64,000 nucleotides of DNA from Verrucomicrobiota bacterium (GCA_019510185.1 JAEKKV010000022.1:29945-93944); one strand, 5' to 3'; shown: positions 36,257 to 45,640, counted from the stretch's first letter. Notes: a model not told the origin generated them from the sequence alone. Numbers and translations are program-made.

Positions 36257-37735
36257 TCAGCAGGCGTTTTTCTGCCGCAAAAGCGTCATGAGCATGATTT
36301 GGATGTCCCAAAGGACGTTGGCTCTTTCGATGTAGTTGATGTCATACCGGATGCGCTCGCACAGATCGGTGTCGCCGCGAAGGCCGTTGACCTGCGCCCA
36401 ACCGGTGAGCCCTGGTTTGACGGAGTGGCGCGCGTTGTAGTGGGGAATCTCTTCCTTGAAGTTCACCGTCATCTCCAGCCGTTCGGGCCGCGGGCCCACC
36501 AGGCTCATGTCGCCTTTGAGGACGTTCCAGAACTGCGGGAGTTCGTCGATGTTCCACCGGCGCATGAAGGCACCGATTCGCAGGCGCCGCGGATCGTCTT
36601 TGACGCTCCAGCCGGGTTTGCCATCGCGTTCGGCGTCCAGCCGCATGCTGCGGATTTTCAAGATCGAAAACGGCTGACCGTGACGCCCCAGCCGGCGCTG
36701 CGTGTAAAACACGGGGCCCGGACTTTCGCGATACACCAGCAGGGCGAAGAGCGCGATGATCGGCAGGCTCATGAGAAGGCCGAACGCCGCGCCCGCCACG
36801 TCGACGATTTCCTTGAGGATCAGGTTCAACGGATTGTCGAGCGGCAGCCGCGAGATGCCCAAGACCGGAATGCCGCTGACGCGTTCCAGGCTCAGGCCGG
36901 AGACGAACACCTGAAAACAGCTGGGAATGACTTTGAATTCGACCAGCTCCTTTTCGCAAAGGCTGGCCAGGCCGACGAGCTCGCCGTTGACCGCGTTCAT
37001 GTCCGCGACCAGGACCATGTCCACCCGGTGCCGGTGAAGAAGCCCGCGCAGATCCCCGTAGTCGCCGAGCTTGCGAAGCCGGGCCGGCGGCGTTTGCGAA
37101 TAACGTCCCTGAGGCGAAGGCACGCAGCCGGCGACTTCGTAAAGGTGTTCGCGATCTCCGGTGATGGCGTCGATGAAGGCGGAAGCATGCTCGGACCAGC
37201 CGACAAACAGAACACGCTGGCGCAACCGGCCGACGGCCAGGGAGCGGGCGATGAAGTGGTGCAACAATCCGCGCCAGCCCATCAGGCCAAACGTGGCCGT
37301 GAAAAACGCCGCACACACGTAGAAGTGATTCACGCCCTGGTCGAAGTGCAGCAGGAAATCCATCGAGACGTAGGCGAGCAGCCACACGAGAGATGCCTTC
37401 ATCACCGTCGAAAGTACCGGCCGCAGATGCAGCATGCGCGGCATCGCGTACATGCGGAAATTGATGAGCAGAAGGGAAAACAGAACGGCTCCGAACACGA
37501 TGTGCCGGCCGTAATCCGTCCAGTGAAACGCCGCGGATTGGGCGACCAGACTGCCACCGCCCCAGCCCATCTCGGAATGGACCCAAGCCACGAGGGCGAG
37601 AGCGGAGAAGATGACGACGGTGTCGCCCAGAAAGGCGGTGATGAAAAGGCGCCAGAATTGATCACGGGCCGGAACACCGCTGGTCGAGTTGATCTCCCAT
37701 GCGGCTCTATCGGGAAAGGTTGCTTGATTGATCAT
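36257..37735 (-). CDS. Undecaprenyl-phosphate sugar phosphotransferase (priming enzyme)
   Basis: A 492-residue membrane enzyme that starts repeat-unit synthesis by moving a sugar-1-phosphate onto undecaprenyl phosphate. Four N-terminal helices (about 25-140) and a nucleotide-binding-like soluble region (RQRVLFVGWSEHAS) precede the re-entrant membrane helix and catalytic domain. The latter carries PVFYTQRRLGRHGQPFSILKIRSM, RRWNIDELPQFWNVLKGDMSLVGPRPE and KPGLTGWAQVNGLRG, all signatures of the bacterial sugar transferase family. The layout is like WcaJ/GumD enzymes using glucose or a related sugar. The ATG at 37735 begins MINQATFPD. It is the second gene of the exopolysaccharide operon. Confidence 0.93.
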   Translation of the reverse strand: MINQATFPDRAAWEINSTSGVPARDQFWRLFITAFLGDTVVIFSALALVAWVHSEMGWGGGSLVAQSAAFHWTDYGRHIVFGAVLFSLLLINFRMYAMPRMLHLRPVLSTVMKASLVWLLAYVSMDFLLHFDQGVNHFYVCAAFFTATFGLMGWRGLLHHFIARSLAVGRLRQRVLFVGWSEHASAFIDAITGDREHLYEVAGCVPSPQGRYSQTPPARLRKLGDYGDLRGLLHRHRVDMVLVADMNAVNGELVGLASLCEKELVEFKVIPSCFQVFVSGLSLERVSGIPVLGISRLPLDNPLNLILKEIVDVAGAAFGLLMSLPIIALFALLVYRESPGPVFYTQRRLGRHGQPFSILKIRSMRLDAERDGKPGWSVKDDPRRLRIGAFMRRWNIDELPQFWNVLKGDMSLVGPRPERLEMTVNFKEEIPHYNARHSVKPGLTGWAQVNGLRGDTDLCERIRYDINYIERANVLWDIQIMLMTLLRQKNAC

Positions 37736-37815
37736 AACAAAAACTTGGTTGGAGATCTGAAAAGGCTGTGGGTGAGAACGCCCGGTCACCGGAGTGGCGG
37801 ACGGGGAAAGTGGGA

Positions 37816-39951
37816 TCAGCCATGCACCGCCGAGACCGGCGGGTGGCCGTAGTAATAGTTGCTGTTCGAGTAGTAATAATAACTGGAGACGCGGCCGGGC
37901 TTGACCTGGTTGAGGATCACGCCGGCCGGCCGGGTGTTGGCCAACTCGGTCAGCAAAGTGCAGGCGCGGCGCACGGCGCGGCGCGGCGTCTGCCCGGCGT
38001 GCAGCACCAGGCAGATGGTCGCGACATGCTTGGCGATGTGCAGCGTGTCGCTGACCGCGGTGAGCGGCGCGGTGTCGATGACGACGCGGTCGAACTGCGC
38101 CGTGCTTTTCTCCAGCAACACCTTCAGGCCGGGGCCGCTGAGCAATTCCGCCCCCGTGCTGGAACCGTGGCTGTCACCAAGGAGAAAAAGATTGGGCACC
38201 GCCGTCTCGTTGAGCGCCTCCTCCAGGATCGACGGATTCCGCAGGCAGTCCGTCAGCCCGGGCTTCTTGTTCGCTTTCACATAGGCCTGGCGAAGCGTGG
38301 AACGGCGCAGATCCCCGTCGATCAGCAGCGTGCGCAGCCCTTGCTGGGCCAGGGAGGCGGCGTAATTGGCCGAGCAAAAACTTTTCCCCTCACCGGGAAC
38401 GGCGCTGGTGAACATCACGAGCTGGCCCGTGCCTTCCGGCCGCAATAACAGAAGCGACGTGCGCAACGAGCGAAAGGCCTCCGCCTCGACGCTGCTGGGA
38501 TGCGTGGCGACCACGAACTCGTCCTTGCCCTTGGGCAGGGACATCCGGGGAACCACTGCGAGCGAGGGTACGCCCAGAAAGGATTCCGCGTCGTCCAGCG
38601 AGGGCAAGGAGGTGTCCAGTGCCCGTTTCGTCAATACGATGCCGATCCCGGCCACACCGCCGCCGAAGAGGCCGAAGAGGATCAGTAACTTCGAGGAAAC
38701 GCCGGTGGGCGCCGCCGGCAGCAGCGGGGGCGCGACCACCTGGATGAGGCTGCCGCCCCCGATGTTGCTCGTAGTGGTCATGCCTTGGGAGACATCTGTG
38801 CCTTTGAGCCGGGCGAGCACCTGCTGGTAAAGGGCGCTGTTGGACTCGACCTCGCGTTGCAACGCCCGGTACGAAATGGACAGGCGGCCGAGGTCGAGCG
38901 CCACTTTCTCCTGACGCGCCAGCTCCGCCGCCAGCGACTCTTCATTGGCCTTCGCCGTCTGGTAAGATTGGATGATGCCGCTGGCGCCCTTCTCCAACAT
39001 GTCGTTCAGGGAAGCCTGCGTCTCGGTCATGATGCGCCGCGCCTGGATCATGGACGGATGCAGATCACGGTAGCGAAGGGCCAGCGCGGCCACGTCGGCC
39101 TGCTGGGCGCTCAGTTGTTTGCGCAACTCCACCACGTCGGGCAGCGCCGCGATGCTGCGCACGGCCAGAAGATGCTCCGGCCCTTGGTTCAACAAGGTTC
39201 GGGCCGCCGCCTGATCCGCTTCGAGCGCCAGACGCTCGGCCCGCGCGGCCATGACCTGCCGGCTGAGATCGTTCAGTCGCTCCGTCACGGAGTCGTGCTG
39301 GTCGCTGAGCGAGACCGAATTGTATTTTTCGCGATAAGATTGGAGCCGCTCCTCCGAGGCGTGAAGCTCGGCTTCGACCCGCTTGGCCTCCGCCAGGAGG
39401 TATTGCCGCGTAGCGTTCGCGCCTTCGCGATGAGTCTCCAGATTTTGGGTGAAAAACTCCCCGAGCACGTTTTCCGCGAACGCCTGGGCCTTGATCGGCG
39501 AGGCGTCGCGCGCCTCCACGGAAATGAGCCGGGTGCCGCGGATAAGGCTCACGGCGATGCGGCCTTGCAGGAGACCGATCAATTCCGTTTCAGAGTACAC
39601 CTTGCCTTTGCGGGGCGGGGCGAACGCCGGGTCGCCGGCGAGATCGAGCTTGTCGATCACCCGCTTGACGACCGCCTGGCTGGCCACGGTCTGTTCGATC
39701 GTCTTCAACAACGCGGCCGAATTGATATCCGAATCCCGGTTCTGGGTGTCGCCAAACGCCTGAGGCTCGCTCGAAACCTCCAGGACCGCCCGCGACACGT
39801 AGGCAGGCACCCGGTGGTAGACATAAGCCGCCGCCGCCAGCCCGCCGATCAGGACACATCCCACCACGAGCCGCATGTGATCGCGGAAAAGATGGATCAC
39901 GTTCCACGGATCGATCGCATCCTCACGGGAGGTTTTTTTCGCGGTGTCCAT
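37816..39951 (-). CDS. Wzc-like polysaccharide co-polymerase and tyrosine autokinase
   Basis: A 711-residue inner-membrane protein controlling polysaccharide chain length and export. The N-terminal Wzz-type domain has a membrane helix at about 30-50 and a long periplasmic coiled coil to about 400. A second helix lies near 425-445. The cytosolic BY-kinase has Walker A in TSAVPGEGKSF (about 517-525), Walker A' in LLIDGDLRR and Walker B in FDRVVIDTAP. The tail contains a cluster of seven tyrosines (YYYYSNSNYYY) near 691-701, the autophosphorylation sites. The ATG at 39951 is preferred over an upstream frame extension. It is the first gene of the operon; a cognate phosphatase gene is not found here. 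Confidence 0.93.
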   Translation of the reverse strand: MDTAKKTSREDAIDPWNVIHLFRDHMRLVVGCVLIGGLAAAAYVYHRVPAYVSRAVLEVSSEPQAFGDTQNRDSDINSAALLKTIEQTVASQAVVKRVIDKLDLAGDPAFAPPRKGKVYSETELIGLLQGRIAVSLIRGTRLISVEARDASPIKAQAFAENVLGEFFTQNLETHREGANATRQYLLAEAKRVEAELHASEERLQSYREKYNSVSLSDQHDSVTERLNDLSRQVMAARAERLALEADQAAARTLLNQGPEHLLAVRSIAALPDVVELRKQLSAQQADVAALALRYRDLHPSMIQARRIMTETQASLNDMLEKGASGIIQSYQTAKANEESLAAELARQEKVALDLGRLSISYRALQREVESNSALYQQVLARLKGTDVSQGMTTTSNIGGGSLIQVVAPPLLPAAPTGVSSKLLILFGLFGGGVAGIGIVLTKRALDTSLPSLDDAESFLGVPSLAVVPRMSLPKGKDEFVVATHPSSVEAEAFRSLRTSLLLLRPEGTGQLVMFTSAVPGEGKSFCSANYAASLAQQGLRTLLIDGDLRRSTLRQAYVKANKKPGLTDCLRNPSILEEALNETAVPNLFLLGDSHGSSTGAELLSGPGLKVLLEKSTAQFDRVVIDTAPLTAVSDTLHIAKHVATICLVLHAGQTPRRAVRRACTLLTELANTRPAGVILNQVKPGRVSSYYYYSNSNYYYGHPPVSAVHG

Positions 39952-40643
39952 GATGTTCACCTCCGCGCAAAACTTCCCTGGTTGCCGGACACCGGATGCA
40001 GCCGGCCGGGCGCGCGGCATCCGCCGGCGTCTTTTTCAGTCGCTGAAGATCCCCTGAAATCAAATATGATGGTTTCCATAAGATGAATACGTTCCATGAC
40101 CGTTCGCGAGACAGGGGAGCACGCGGGGTAGAAGTAAGGATCCTATGGGGTAGATAGAGAGGCCTTCGGACGACTGACGCTGTTGATTGGCGATCATTCC
40201 GTCACAGATCCGGACCAACTCCTTCGTCCAACGACGATACCGACCCACGGCCGCAGGGGCGGCGGCCCGGGTCAGATCCAAGAGAGGTAGATTCGATGCT
40301 GGAACAGCGCCTTTCATAACAGTGGCAACATCCTAGCACGCGCCATTTGGCTTCAAAATCGGGCGACCTACCTTCACGTCATGGGGTAAAGCCCTGCGAC
40401 CGGCATCTCGGATTTCACACCTGCCGGTTTGTAGGACTTTTTAAATCATCCGGAACGGCACGGCCGACGGTCGCCACCTATATTCCCGGCTACATGGCAC
40501 TTGAACTTATGGGAAGCGAAGCCCACTTTTTTTCGGTCCTCCACGTCTGCCGCGCCGCTTGATCGCCCGAGGGATCGCGCCGTCTTTTTTTGAACGCAAC
40601 GCACAGGCGCGGACCGCTTCGTTTCCAGAGCCAATTTTTAAAA
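39952..40643. promoter_or_regulatory. Intergenic region between exopolysaccharide operon and malQ
   Basis: About 690 bases separate the outward-facing wzc-like gene and malQ, so both promoters should be here. The stretch is less GC-rich than its flanks and contains several short AT runs. A minus-strand open frame at 40060-40317 could encode 85 residues starting MKGAVPASNLPLLDL, but it shows no conserved feature or clear ribosome site, and I do not call it a gene. No operator palindrome or consensus -35/-10 pair could be assigned confidently. Confidence 0.45.
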
Positions 40644-42200
40644 ATGCAAAATTCCGGCAGCCGCCCTTCGCCCAGTGGCCCTCCTCTGTTCTCCTGGCTT
40701 CGTTCCCGTTCGGCGGGCGCGCTCCTCCACCCCACCTGCTTTCCCGGCGATCAAGGCATCGGCGTGCTCGATGATTCCGTCGATCGCCTGCTGCAATTTT
40801 TAAGCGCGGCGGGCATTCGCAACTGGCAGTTTTGTCCCCTCGGGCCTACCGGCTACGGGGATTCCCCGTATCAATGTTTCTCGGCTTTCGCCGGCAATCC
40901 CTACCTCATCGATTTGCAAGCGCTCGTCCGCGCCGGCCTCCTGGCCGACGTCGATCTGGCGACGTTGCGCGAACTCCCCCGTGACCATGTGGACTTCGGC
41001 TGGCTCTACGTGACCAAATGGCCCGTCCTGTTCCGGGCGTATCAGAATTTCAAGGCCGGCGCCGGCACCGCCCTGCCCTACGGTGATTTCGAAAAATTCA
41101 AGGCCGACCGTCGGGCCTGGCTCGAGCCCTATGCTTTTTTTCTCGCGCTCAAGGACCACTTCCAAGGACAGCCGTGGTGGGAGTGGCCGGCGGAAGTGCG
41201 GTTTTTCACGCAAGCCAAGCTGTCGCCGCTCGCCGGCACCGTCGCCGACCGGGCCGAGGCGCATGCCTTTTTTCAATACCTCTTCTTCGGCCAGTGGCAG
41301 CAGGTGCGCGCCAAGGCGAGGGCGTTGAACATCGAGTTGATCGGCGACGCTCCGATCTTTGTGGCCCGCGACAGCGCCGACGTGTGGTCGAATCCCCATC
41401 TCTTCCAGCTCGATCCGAAGACGGGACACCCGCTTTTCGTCGCCGGCGTTCCGCCCGATTATTTTTCGGCCGACGGCCAGCTTTGGGGAAATCCCCTCTA
41501 CGCCTGGGATGTCCATCATGCCGAGGGCTATACCTGGTGGATCGACCGGTTGCGCGCCAACTTCGACCTGTGCGACATCGTGCGCATCGATCACTTCCGC
41601 GGCTTCGACACTTACTGGTCGATTCCCGCCGATGCGAAAAACGCCCGTGTCGGCGAATGGAAAAAAGGCCCGGGCCTCGCCTTTTTCGAGGCGGTCAAGG
41701 CATCGCTTCCCAACGCCCGGCTTATCGCCGAGGATCTGGGCGATCTGTTTCCGAGCGTGCTGGAGCTGCGCGACGCCACCGGCCTGCCGGGCATGACCAT
41801 CCTGCAATTCGGCTTCGGCGGGGAATCCGACAATCTCTATCTCCCCCACAATCTGACGGCCAACAGCGTCATTTATCCGGGCACGCACGACAACGACACC
41901 ACGCTGGGCTGGTATGCCGCCGCCGATGAAAAAACCCGCGACCACGTGCGGAGTTATTTTCGCATCAGCGGCCAGGAAATCAGCTGGGACTTCATCCGCA
42001 TCGCCTACGCCTCCGTCAGCAACCTCGCGGTCATTCCCTTGCAGGATTTCCTGAGCCTGGATTCACGGGGGCGTTTCAATACTCCTGGCCAGCCCGCCGG
42101 CAACTGGCAGTGGCGCTACTCCGCCGAACAGCTCGATCACCTCCTTCGCGACAGCGCCGCTTACCTTCACAAGCTGGGCGGTCTCTACAGCCGCGGCTGA
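40644..42200 (+). CDS. malQ: 4-alpha-glucanotransferase (GH77, amylomaltase)
   Basis: A 518-residue cytosolic enzyme that transfers alpha-1,4-glucan segments in maltose or glycogen metabolism. GH77 signatures are LHPTCFPGDQGIG and FCPLGPTGYGDSPYQCFSAFAGNPYLIDL near the N terminus. DIVRIDHFRGFDTYW carries the catalytic nucleophile Asp, IAEDLGDLFPSV the acid/base Glu, and PGTHDNDTTLGWY the third carboxylate. I take the ATG at 40644; an in-frame TTG upstream is unlikely. Length is that of the short bacterial form without N-terminal extension. No glycogen gene is adjacent. Confidence 0.95.
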   Translation: MQNSGSRPSPSGPPLFSWLRSRSAGALLHPTCFPGDQGIGVLDDSVDRLLQFLSAAGIRNWQFCPLGPTGYGDSPYQCFSAFAGNPYLIDLQALVRAGLLADVDLATLRELPRDHVDFGWLYVTKWPVLFRAYQNFKAGAGTALPYGDFEKFKADRRAWLEPYAFFLALKDHFQGQPWWEWPAEVRFFTQAKLSPLAGTVADRAEAHAFFQYLFFGQWQQVRAKARALNIELIGDAPIFVARDSADVWSNPHLFQLDPKTGHPLFVAGVPPDYFSADGQLWGNPLYAWDVHHAEGYTWWIDRLRANFDLCDIVRIDHFRGFDTYWSIPADAKNARVGEWKKGPGLAFFEAVKASLPNARLIAEDLGDLFPSVLELRDATGLPGMTILQFGFGGESDNLYLPHNLTANSVIYPGTHDNDTTLGWYAAADEKTRDHVRSYFRISGQEISWDFIRIAYASVSNLAVIPLQDFLSLDSRGRFNTPGQPAGNWQWRYSAEQLDHLLRDSAAYLHKLGGLYSRG

Positions 42201-42207
42201 TGCGTCT

Positions 42208-42248
42208 GCCGGCGGGCGTTTCCGAGAAACCCGGGGACGCCCGCCGGC
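42208..42248. other. Long inverted repeat after malQ
   Basis: A perfect 12-base inverted repeat, GCCGGCGGGCGT / ACGCCCGCCGGC, with a 17-base loop begins 8 bases after the malQ stop. No T tract follows, so it could be a mRNA-stabilising or factor-dependent termination element, or a REP-like repeat. Confidence 0.6.
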
Positions 42249-42291
42249 GCCAAGGGTTGCAAACCTCCGCTCGCTGGATCTTTTACACGTC

Positions 42292-42696
42292 GTGTCCGCC
42301 TCGCTCGCCCTTCCCGGTCTCACCGCCCGCCTTGACAAGCTCGTCTACCACCATGGCGGCAAGGCCCTGCCGCCGGACAAGCCGCACGCCTTCGTTTACT
42401 TTGTGACGTTGCACAATGGTTCCGAGCACACCGTGACGTTTCTCGGGCGCAAGTGGGTCGTACAGCATGAGGACGGCGCCCAACTCGTGATCGAAGGCGA
42501 CAAAATCGTGGGCGAGACCCCCCGCCTCGCCCCGGGCGAGCAGTTCTCTTACAACAGCTACCACATCACCGGTTGCAATGCCCGTGCCCGTGGCAGCTTT
42601 CACGGCCTCGACGAGCTGGGACGCCGCGTTCACGTCATTCTGCCGCCCTTTGAGATGAGCATTCCCGACGACTCGGCCGGCCCTTGCGAGGTTTGA
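42292..42696 (+). CDS. apaG: ApaG domain protein
   Basis: A 134-residue protein of the ApaG/FBXO3 beta-sandwich family. The core matches: FVYFVTLHNGSEHTVTFLGRKWVVQHEDG, then VIEGDKIVGETPRLAPGEQFSYNSYHI, followed by the G-x-F-x-G-like segment ARGSFHGLDELGRRVHVILPPFEMSIP. ApaG proteins are small soluble proteins of uncertain function, linked genetically to diadenosine tetraphosphate turnover and cation effects. The frame opens with a GTG at 42292. It stands between malQ and the RNase-like gene, with no apaH or ksgA neighbour. Confidence 0.88.
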   Translation: MSASLALPGLTARLDKLVYHHGGKALPPDKPHAFVYFVTLHNGSEHTVTFLGRKWVVQHEDGAQLVIEGDKIVGETPRLAPGEQFSYNSYHITGCNARARGSFHGLDELGRRVHVILPPFEMSIPDDSAGPCEV

Positions 42697-42784
42697 GCGC
42701 CCCGCCTTGGCCGACGCTCATTTGCGCTGTTTCAAACTTGCGCTTGCGCCCGCCCCTCGCGTGCGTCTGTCTGACCCGTTCTAA

Positions 42785-44143
42785 ATGAAGCTCATTGATT
42801 TGAACCGCAACGGCGGTATCGGCGCCAACTCCATGTATGTGCAGATTGGCGACTTAAACATCCTTATCGACTGCGGGTTGAATCCCAAGATGGCCGGCCG
42901 GCTTGCCACGCCGGACCTCGCCCCGCTGCGCGGCGTCGATCTCGATCTTATCATCATCACGCATTGCCATCTCGACCATATCGGCAGCCTGCCGGTCGCG
43001 ATGCGCCAGCATCCCACCACGCCCGTCCTCATGACGCAGTCGAGCCGCATGCTCATCGAGCGCATGCTGCACAATTCCGCCAACGTCATGATGCGCCAGA
43101 AGGAGGAGGCCAACATTCCCGATTACCCTCTCTTCACGCACGACGAGATCGATCGCTGCGCCCCGCGCATCATCGGCCTGCCCTTTAACCACGTGAAGAA
43201 GTTCCGCGGCAAGACCGACGAGATCGACATCATCTTCCACCGCGCCGGCCACGTCGCCGGTGCCGCCGCCGTCGAGATCCACCACAAGCACCGCCACATC
43301 TTCTTCAGCGGCGACGTCTTGTTCGAGAACCAGCGCACCCTTCTGGGCGCCCAGTTCCCCTCCGGCCATTTCGACACCGTGGTCATCGAGACGACTCGCG
43401 GCACCACCGAGCGCCCCATCGGCAAGGAGCGCGTCAACGAGGTCGCCCGCTTGATCACCTCGATCAACGACACGATTCAGCGCGGCGGTTCGTTCCTCCT
43501 CCCGGTCTTTGCCCTCGGCCGCATGCAGGAAGTTCTCTCCATCCTGCACGACGCCCGCAAATTCGGCCGCATGGTCGACTGCCCCATCTTCGCCGCCGGT
43601 CTCGGCATGGATCTCGCCGATTACTTCGACGAAATCTCGCGCAAGACCAAGGACGTGCAGTTCAGCCGCAACGTTATCAAGGATCTGAAAATCAAACCGG
43701 CCCCGCGCAAACTCGTCCCTGGCGAGGATCCCAAGCAAAACGCCCTCTACATCATCAGTTCGGGCATGCTCGTCGAGCGCACTCCCAGCTACACCCTCGC
43801 CTCCGGCCTGATCGGCCACGCGCGCAACACCATCGGTTTCGTCGGCTATTGCGATCCCGACACCCCCGGCGGCCAGCTCCTCCAGGCCAAGACGGGCGAC
43901 GAGTTTCTCTTTGCCACCGCCAACGTCAAAACCAAGGTCAACGCCCGCGTCGAGCGCTACGAGCTTAGCGGCCACGCCGACCGCGAGGAATTGCTTGAGT
44001 TCGCCATCCAGACCGGCGCCCGCAGCGTGATCCTCACCCACGGCGATCCCGCCGCCCGCGCCTGGTTCATGGAACAGCTCAGCGCCAAGATGCCCGAGAC
44101 CAAGGTGCTCGATCCGGTACCGCTGCAAACGTATCAGGTCTGA
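42785..44143 (+). CDS. Metallo-beta-lactamase/beta-CASP ribonuclease-like protein
   Basis: A 452-residue protein of the CPSF73/YshI-type metallo-beta-lactamase RNA nuclease group. Metal motifs are THCHLDHIGS (HxHxDH), AGHVAGAAAVEI, and FSGDV; the beta-CASP domain follows, with LLPVFALGRMQEVLSIL and ELSGHADREELLEF giving motif B/C His residues. Bacterial members process or degrade RNA; some act in DNA repair, so the substrate is uncertain. There is no C-terminal KH or dimerisation domain. A strong bidirectional terminator follows the stop. The gene is about 90 bases after apaG, on the same strand. Confidence 0.88.
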   Translation: MKLIDLNRNGGIGANSMYVQIGDLNILIDCGLNPKMAGRLATPDLAPLRGVDLDLIIITHCHLDHIGSLPVAMRQHPTTPVLMTQSSRMLIERMLHNSANVMMRQKEEANIPDYPLFTHDEIDRCAPRIIGLPFNHVKKFRGKTDEIDIIFHRAGHVAGAAAVEIHHKHRHIFFSGDVLFENQRTLLGAQFPSGHFDTVVIETTRGTTERPIGKERVNEVARLITSINDTIQRGGSFLLPVFALGRMQEVLSILHDARKFGRMVDCPIFAAGLGMDLADYFDEISRKTKDVQFSRNVIKDLKIKPAPRKLVPGEDPKQNALYIISSGMLVERTPSYTLASGLIGHARNTIGFVGYCDPDTPGGQLLQAKTGDEFLFATANVKTKVNARVERYELSGHADREELLEFAIQTGARSVILTHGDPAARAWFMEQLSAKMPETKVLDPVPLQTYQV

Positions 44144-44155
44144 CGTTCGCGACCC

Positions 44156-44189
44156 AAAATCCCGGCGGCCCGTCCGCCGGGATTTTTTA
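44156..44189. terminator. Bidirectional terminator between RNase-like and IMPase genes
   Basis: Stem AATCCCGGCGG / CCGCCGGGATT with loop CCCGT and AT tracts on both sides (AAAAT before, TTTTTTA after). It sits between the convergent stops at 44143 and 44187, so it can end both transcripts. Confidence 0.9.
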
Positions 44190-44981
44190 TGCCAGCAGCT
44201 TTCGCAGCGTTGCGCACACCGCCGCGTTGCCCGCGATAAACTGGATGCGCCCCATCCTGAGGTTGAACACCTTCATGGGGAACTGTTCGCCATTGAGAAA
44301 ATGGACCTCGCCGCCCGCCGCGAGGCAGAGCGGCACGGCCGCCGCGATGTCCCAGATGCGCACGTTGTGGTCGACCGTGCCGTCGAGCAGCCCCACCGCC
44401 ACGTAGGCCAGGTGCAGCGTGCTGCTGCCCAGACCGCGAATTTTGAAATTCTGCACCAGCACACTCGCGTGCCGCGCGAACTCCTTGTCGTAGGGGCTGT
44501 GAAATCCGAGCAGACTCTGCGCGTCGGGCGGAGTCGCCTTCACCCGGGCGACGCGGTCGCCGTCCCACACGCCAAAGCCCGGGCCGCCGTGAATCAACAC
44601 ACGCCGCGCCATGTCGTAAACCAGCCCGTACACCGGCACACCGTTTTCCAACAATGCGAGCGAGATCGCGCAATAAGGGATGCCCGTGGCGTAGTTGTTC
44701 GTGCCATCGATCGGATCGAGCACCCAGGCGAAACGCTGCGTGAGCGGCATCACCGTGTCGGTTTCCGCCAGTTCCTCGCTGAAATAGTGGTCGTCGGGAA
44801 ATTCCCGGGAGAGTTCCCGGAAAATCGCCTCGGAAATCGCCACATCCACCGCCGTCACCCGCGTGCCGTCGTATTTCCAGGAACTCTGCACGCGGCCGAA
44901 TTCGCGGTGCATGAGTTCGGTTTGTCCGAGCACCGCGCGTTTACCGGCTTCGATGCGGGAAAGGAGATCAGGAGAAGGCAT
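44187..44981 (-). CDS. Inositol monophosphatase family phosphatase
   Basis: A 264-residue Mg-dependent phosphatase. The metal-binding motifs are YFSEELAETD (Glu), WVLDPIDGTNNYATG (Asp cluster and phosphate-binding turn) and VRIWDIAAAVPLCLAAGG (C-terminal Asp). This family covers inositol-1-phosphatase (SuhB), histidinol-phosphatase (HisN) and related sugar phosphatases; the sequence alone does not choose between them. The region around residues 180-200 resembles histidinol-phosphatase-type members only weakly. It is convergent with the RNase-like gene and has no pathway neighbours. Confidence 0.88.
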   Translation of the reverse strand: MPSPDLLSRIEAGKRAVLGQTELMHREFGRVQSSWKYDGTRVTAVDVAISEAIFRELSREFPDDHYFSEELAETDTVMPLTQRFAWVLDPIDGTNNYATGIPYCAISLALLENGVPVYGLVYDMARRVLIHGGPGFGVWDGDRVARVKATPPDAQSLLGFHSPYDKEFARHASVLVQNFKIRGLGSSTLHLAYVAVGLLDGTVDHNVRIWDIAAAVPLCLAAGGEVHFLNGEQFPMKVFNLRMGRIQFIAGNAAVCATLRKLLA

Positions 44982-45036
44982 GGCTCCCAGTCATGCCGGC
45001 GAATGCCCGGCGATGAAAGCCGGAACCGGCGCCGCT

Positions 45037-45588
45037 TCATTCATAATCGTAGAGCCGGGGATCGCGCACCGGCGCGGTGCGTCGCACCTTGAATTTTGCG
45101 CGGCCTTCCTTCGTCTCCGGCGCCTCCGGCTCGCCCGGCCGCGGCAGATCGTCGCCATATGCCGGATCCGCCTCGGGCTCGGGAGCTTCGGCCCCCAGTT
45201 TTTCCTCCAACGAATCCGGATCGACGCCCTCCTCCAGCTTGCGCACGACTTCTTCCATCTCGCCGTTGATTTTTTCCCCGGTGAGCTCGGCCATGCGCCG
45301 CATCATGCGCGCCATGGCCCTGGGGTCGTTTTCATCCACTTGGGAAAATTCTTTTTCCATGGCGCCCATCGCCGCCTCCATGCGCGGGTCCCCCGGAGCT
45401 TCTCCGCCGGACGGACCGGCGACAGGCTCGGCGGCCCCGCCGGTCACGGCAAAGGTGGAGAGCATTTTCTCCATGCGAAACGAGGGATCATCCGGGCATT
45501 TGGGAACGAGGCGGCCCTGTGCCAGCGTTTTCGCGTAGAACTGATAAATCCTGTGATTATCCGGGCAGTAATACTCGTAAATCGGCAT
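45037..45588 (-). CDS. FmdB-like zinc-ribbon protein with acidic extension
   Basis: A 183-residue protein. The ATG at 45588 begins MPIYEYYCPDNHRIYQFYAK, the recognisable start of FmdB/CxxC_CxxC_SSSS zinc-ribbon proteins, with Cys residues in YYCPDNH and PKCPDDPS, although the paired CxxC pattern is partly replaced. After about residue 50 the protein is Met-, Glu- and Asp-rich (EAAMGAMEKEFSQVDENDPRAMARMMRRMAELTG), and the last 60 residues are acidic and proline-rich. Standard FmdB proteins are 60-110 residues, so this is a long variant. Function unknown; the middle region matches nothing I can name. Confidence 0.65.
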   Translation of the reverse strand: MPIYEYYCPDNHRIYQFYAKTLAQGRLVPKCPDDPSFRMEKMLSTFAVTGGAAEPVAGPSGGEAPGDPRMEAAMGAMEKEFSQVDENDPRAMARMMRRMAELTGEKINGEMEEVVRKLEEGVDPDSLEEKLGAEAPEPEADPAYGDDLPRPGEPEAPETKEGRAKFKVRRTAPVRDPRLYDYE

Positions 45589-45640
45589 GCTGCTTTTCTC
45601 CGCTCCGGCGTCGCGGAATGGCAATGCGGAAACGTTTCGG

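Noticed and set aside
36342..37586. Alternative minus-strand frame inside the priming transferase gene
   Set aside because: Arginine/proline-rich sequence with no motif; the other frame encodes the complete sugar transferase.
40060..40317. 85-codon open frame upstream of the exopolysaccharide operon
   Set aside because: No conserved motif or ribosome site recognised. It could be leader DNA; kept only as part of the intergenic description.
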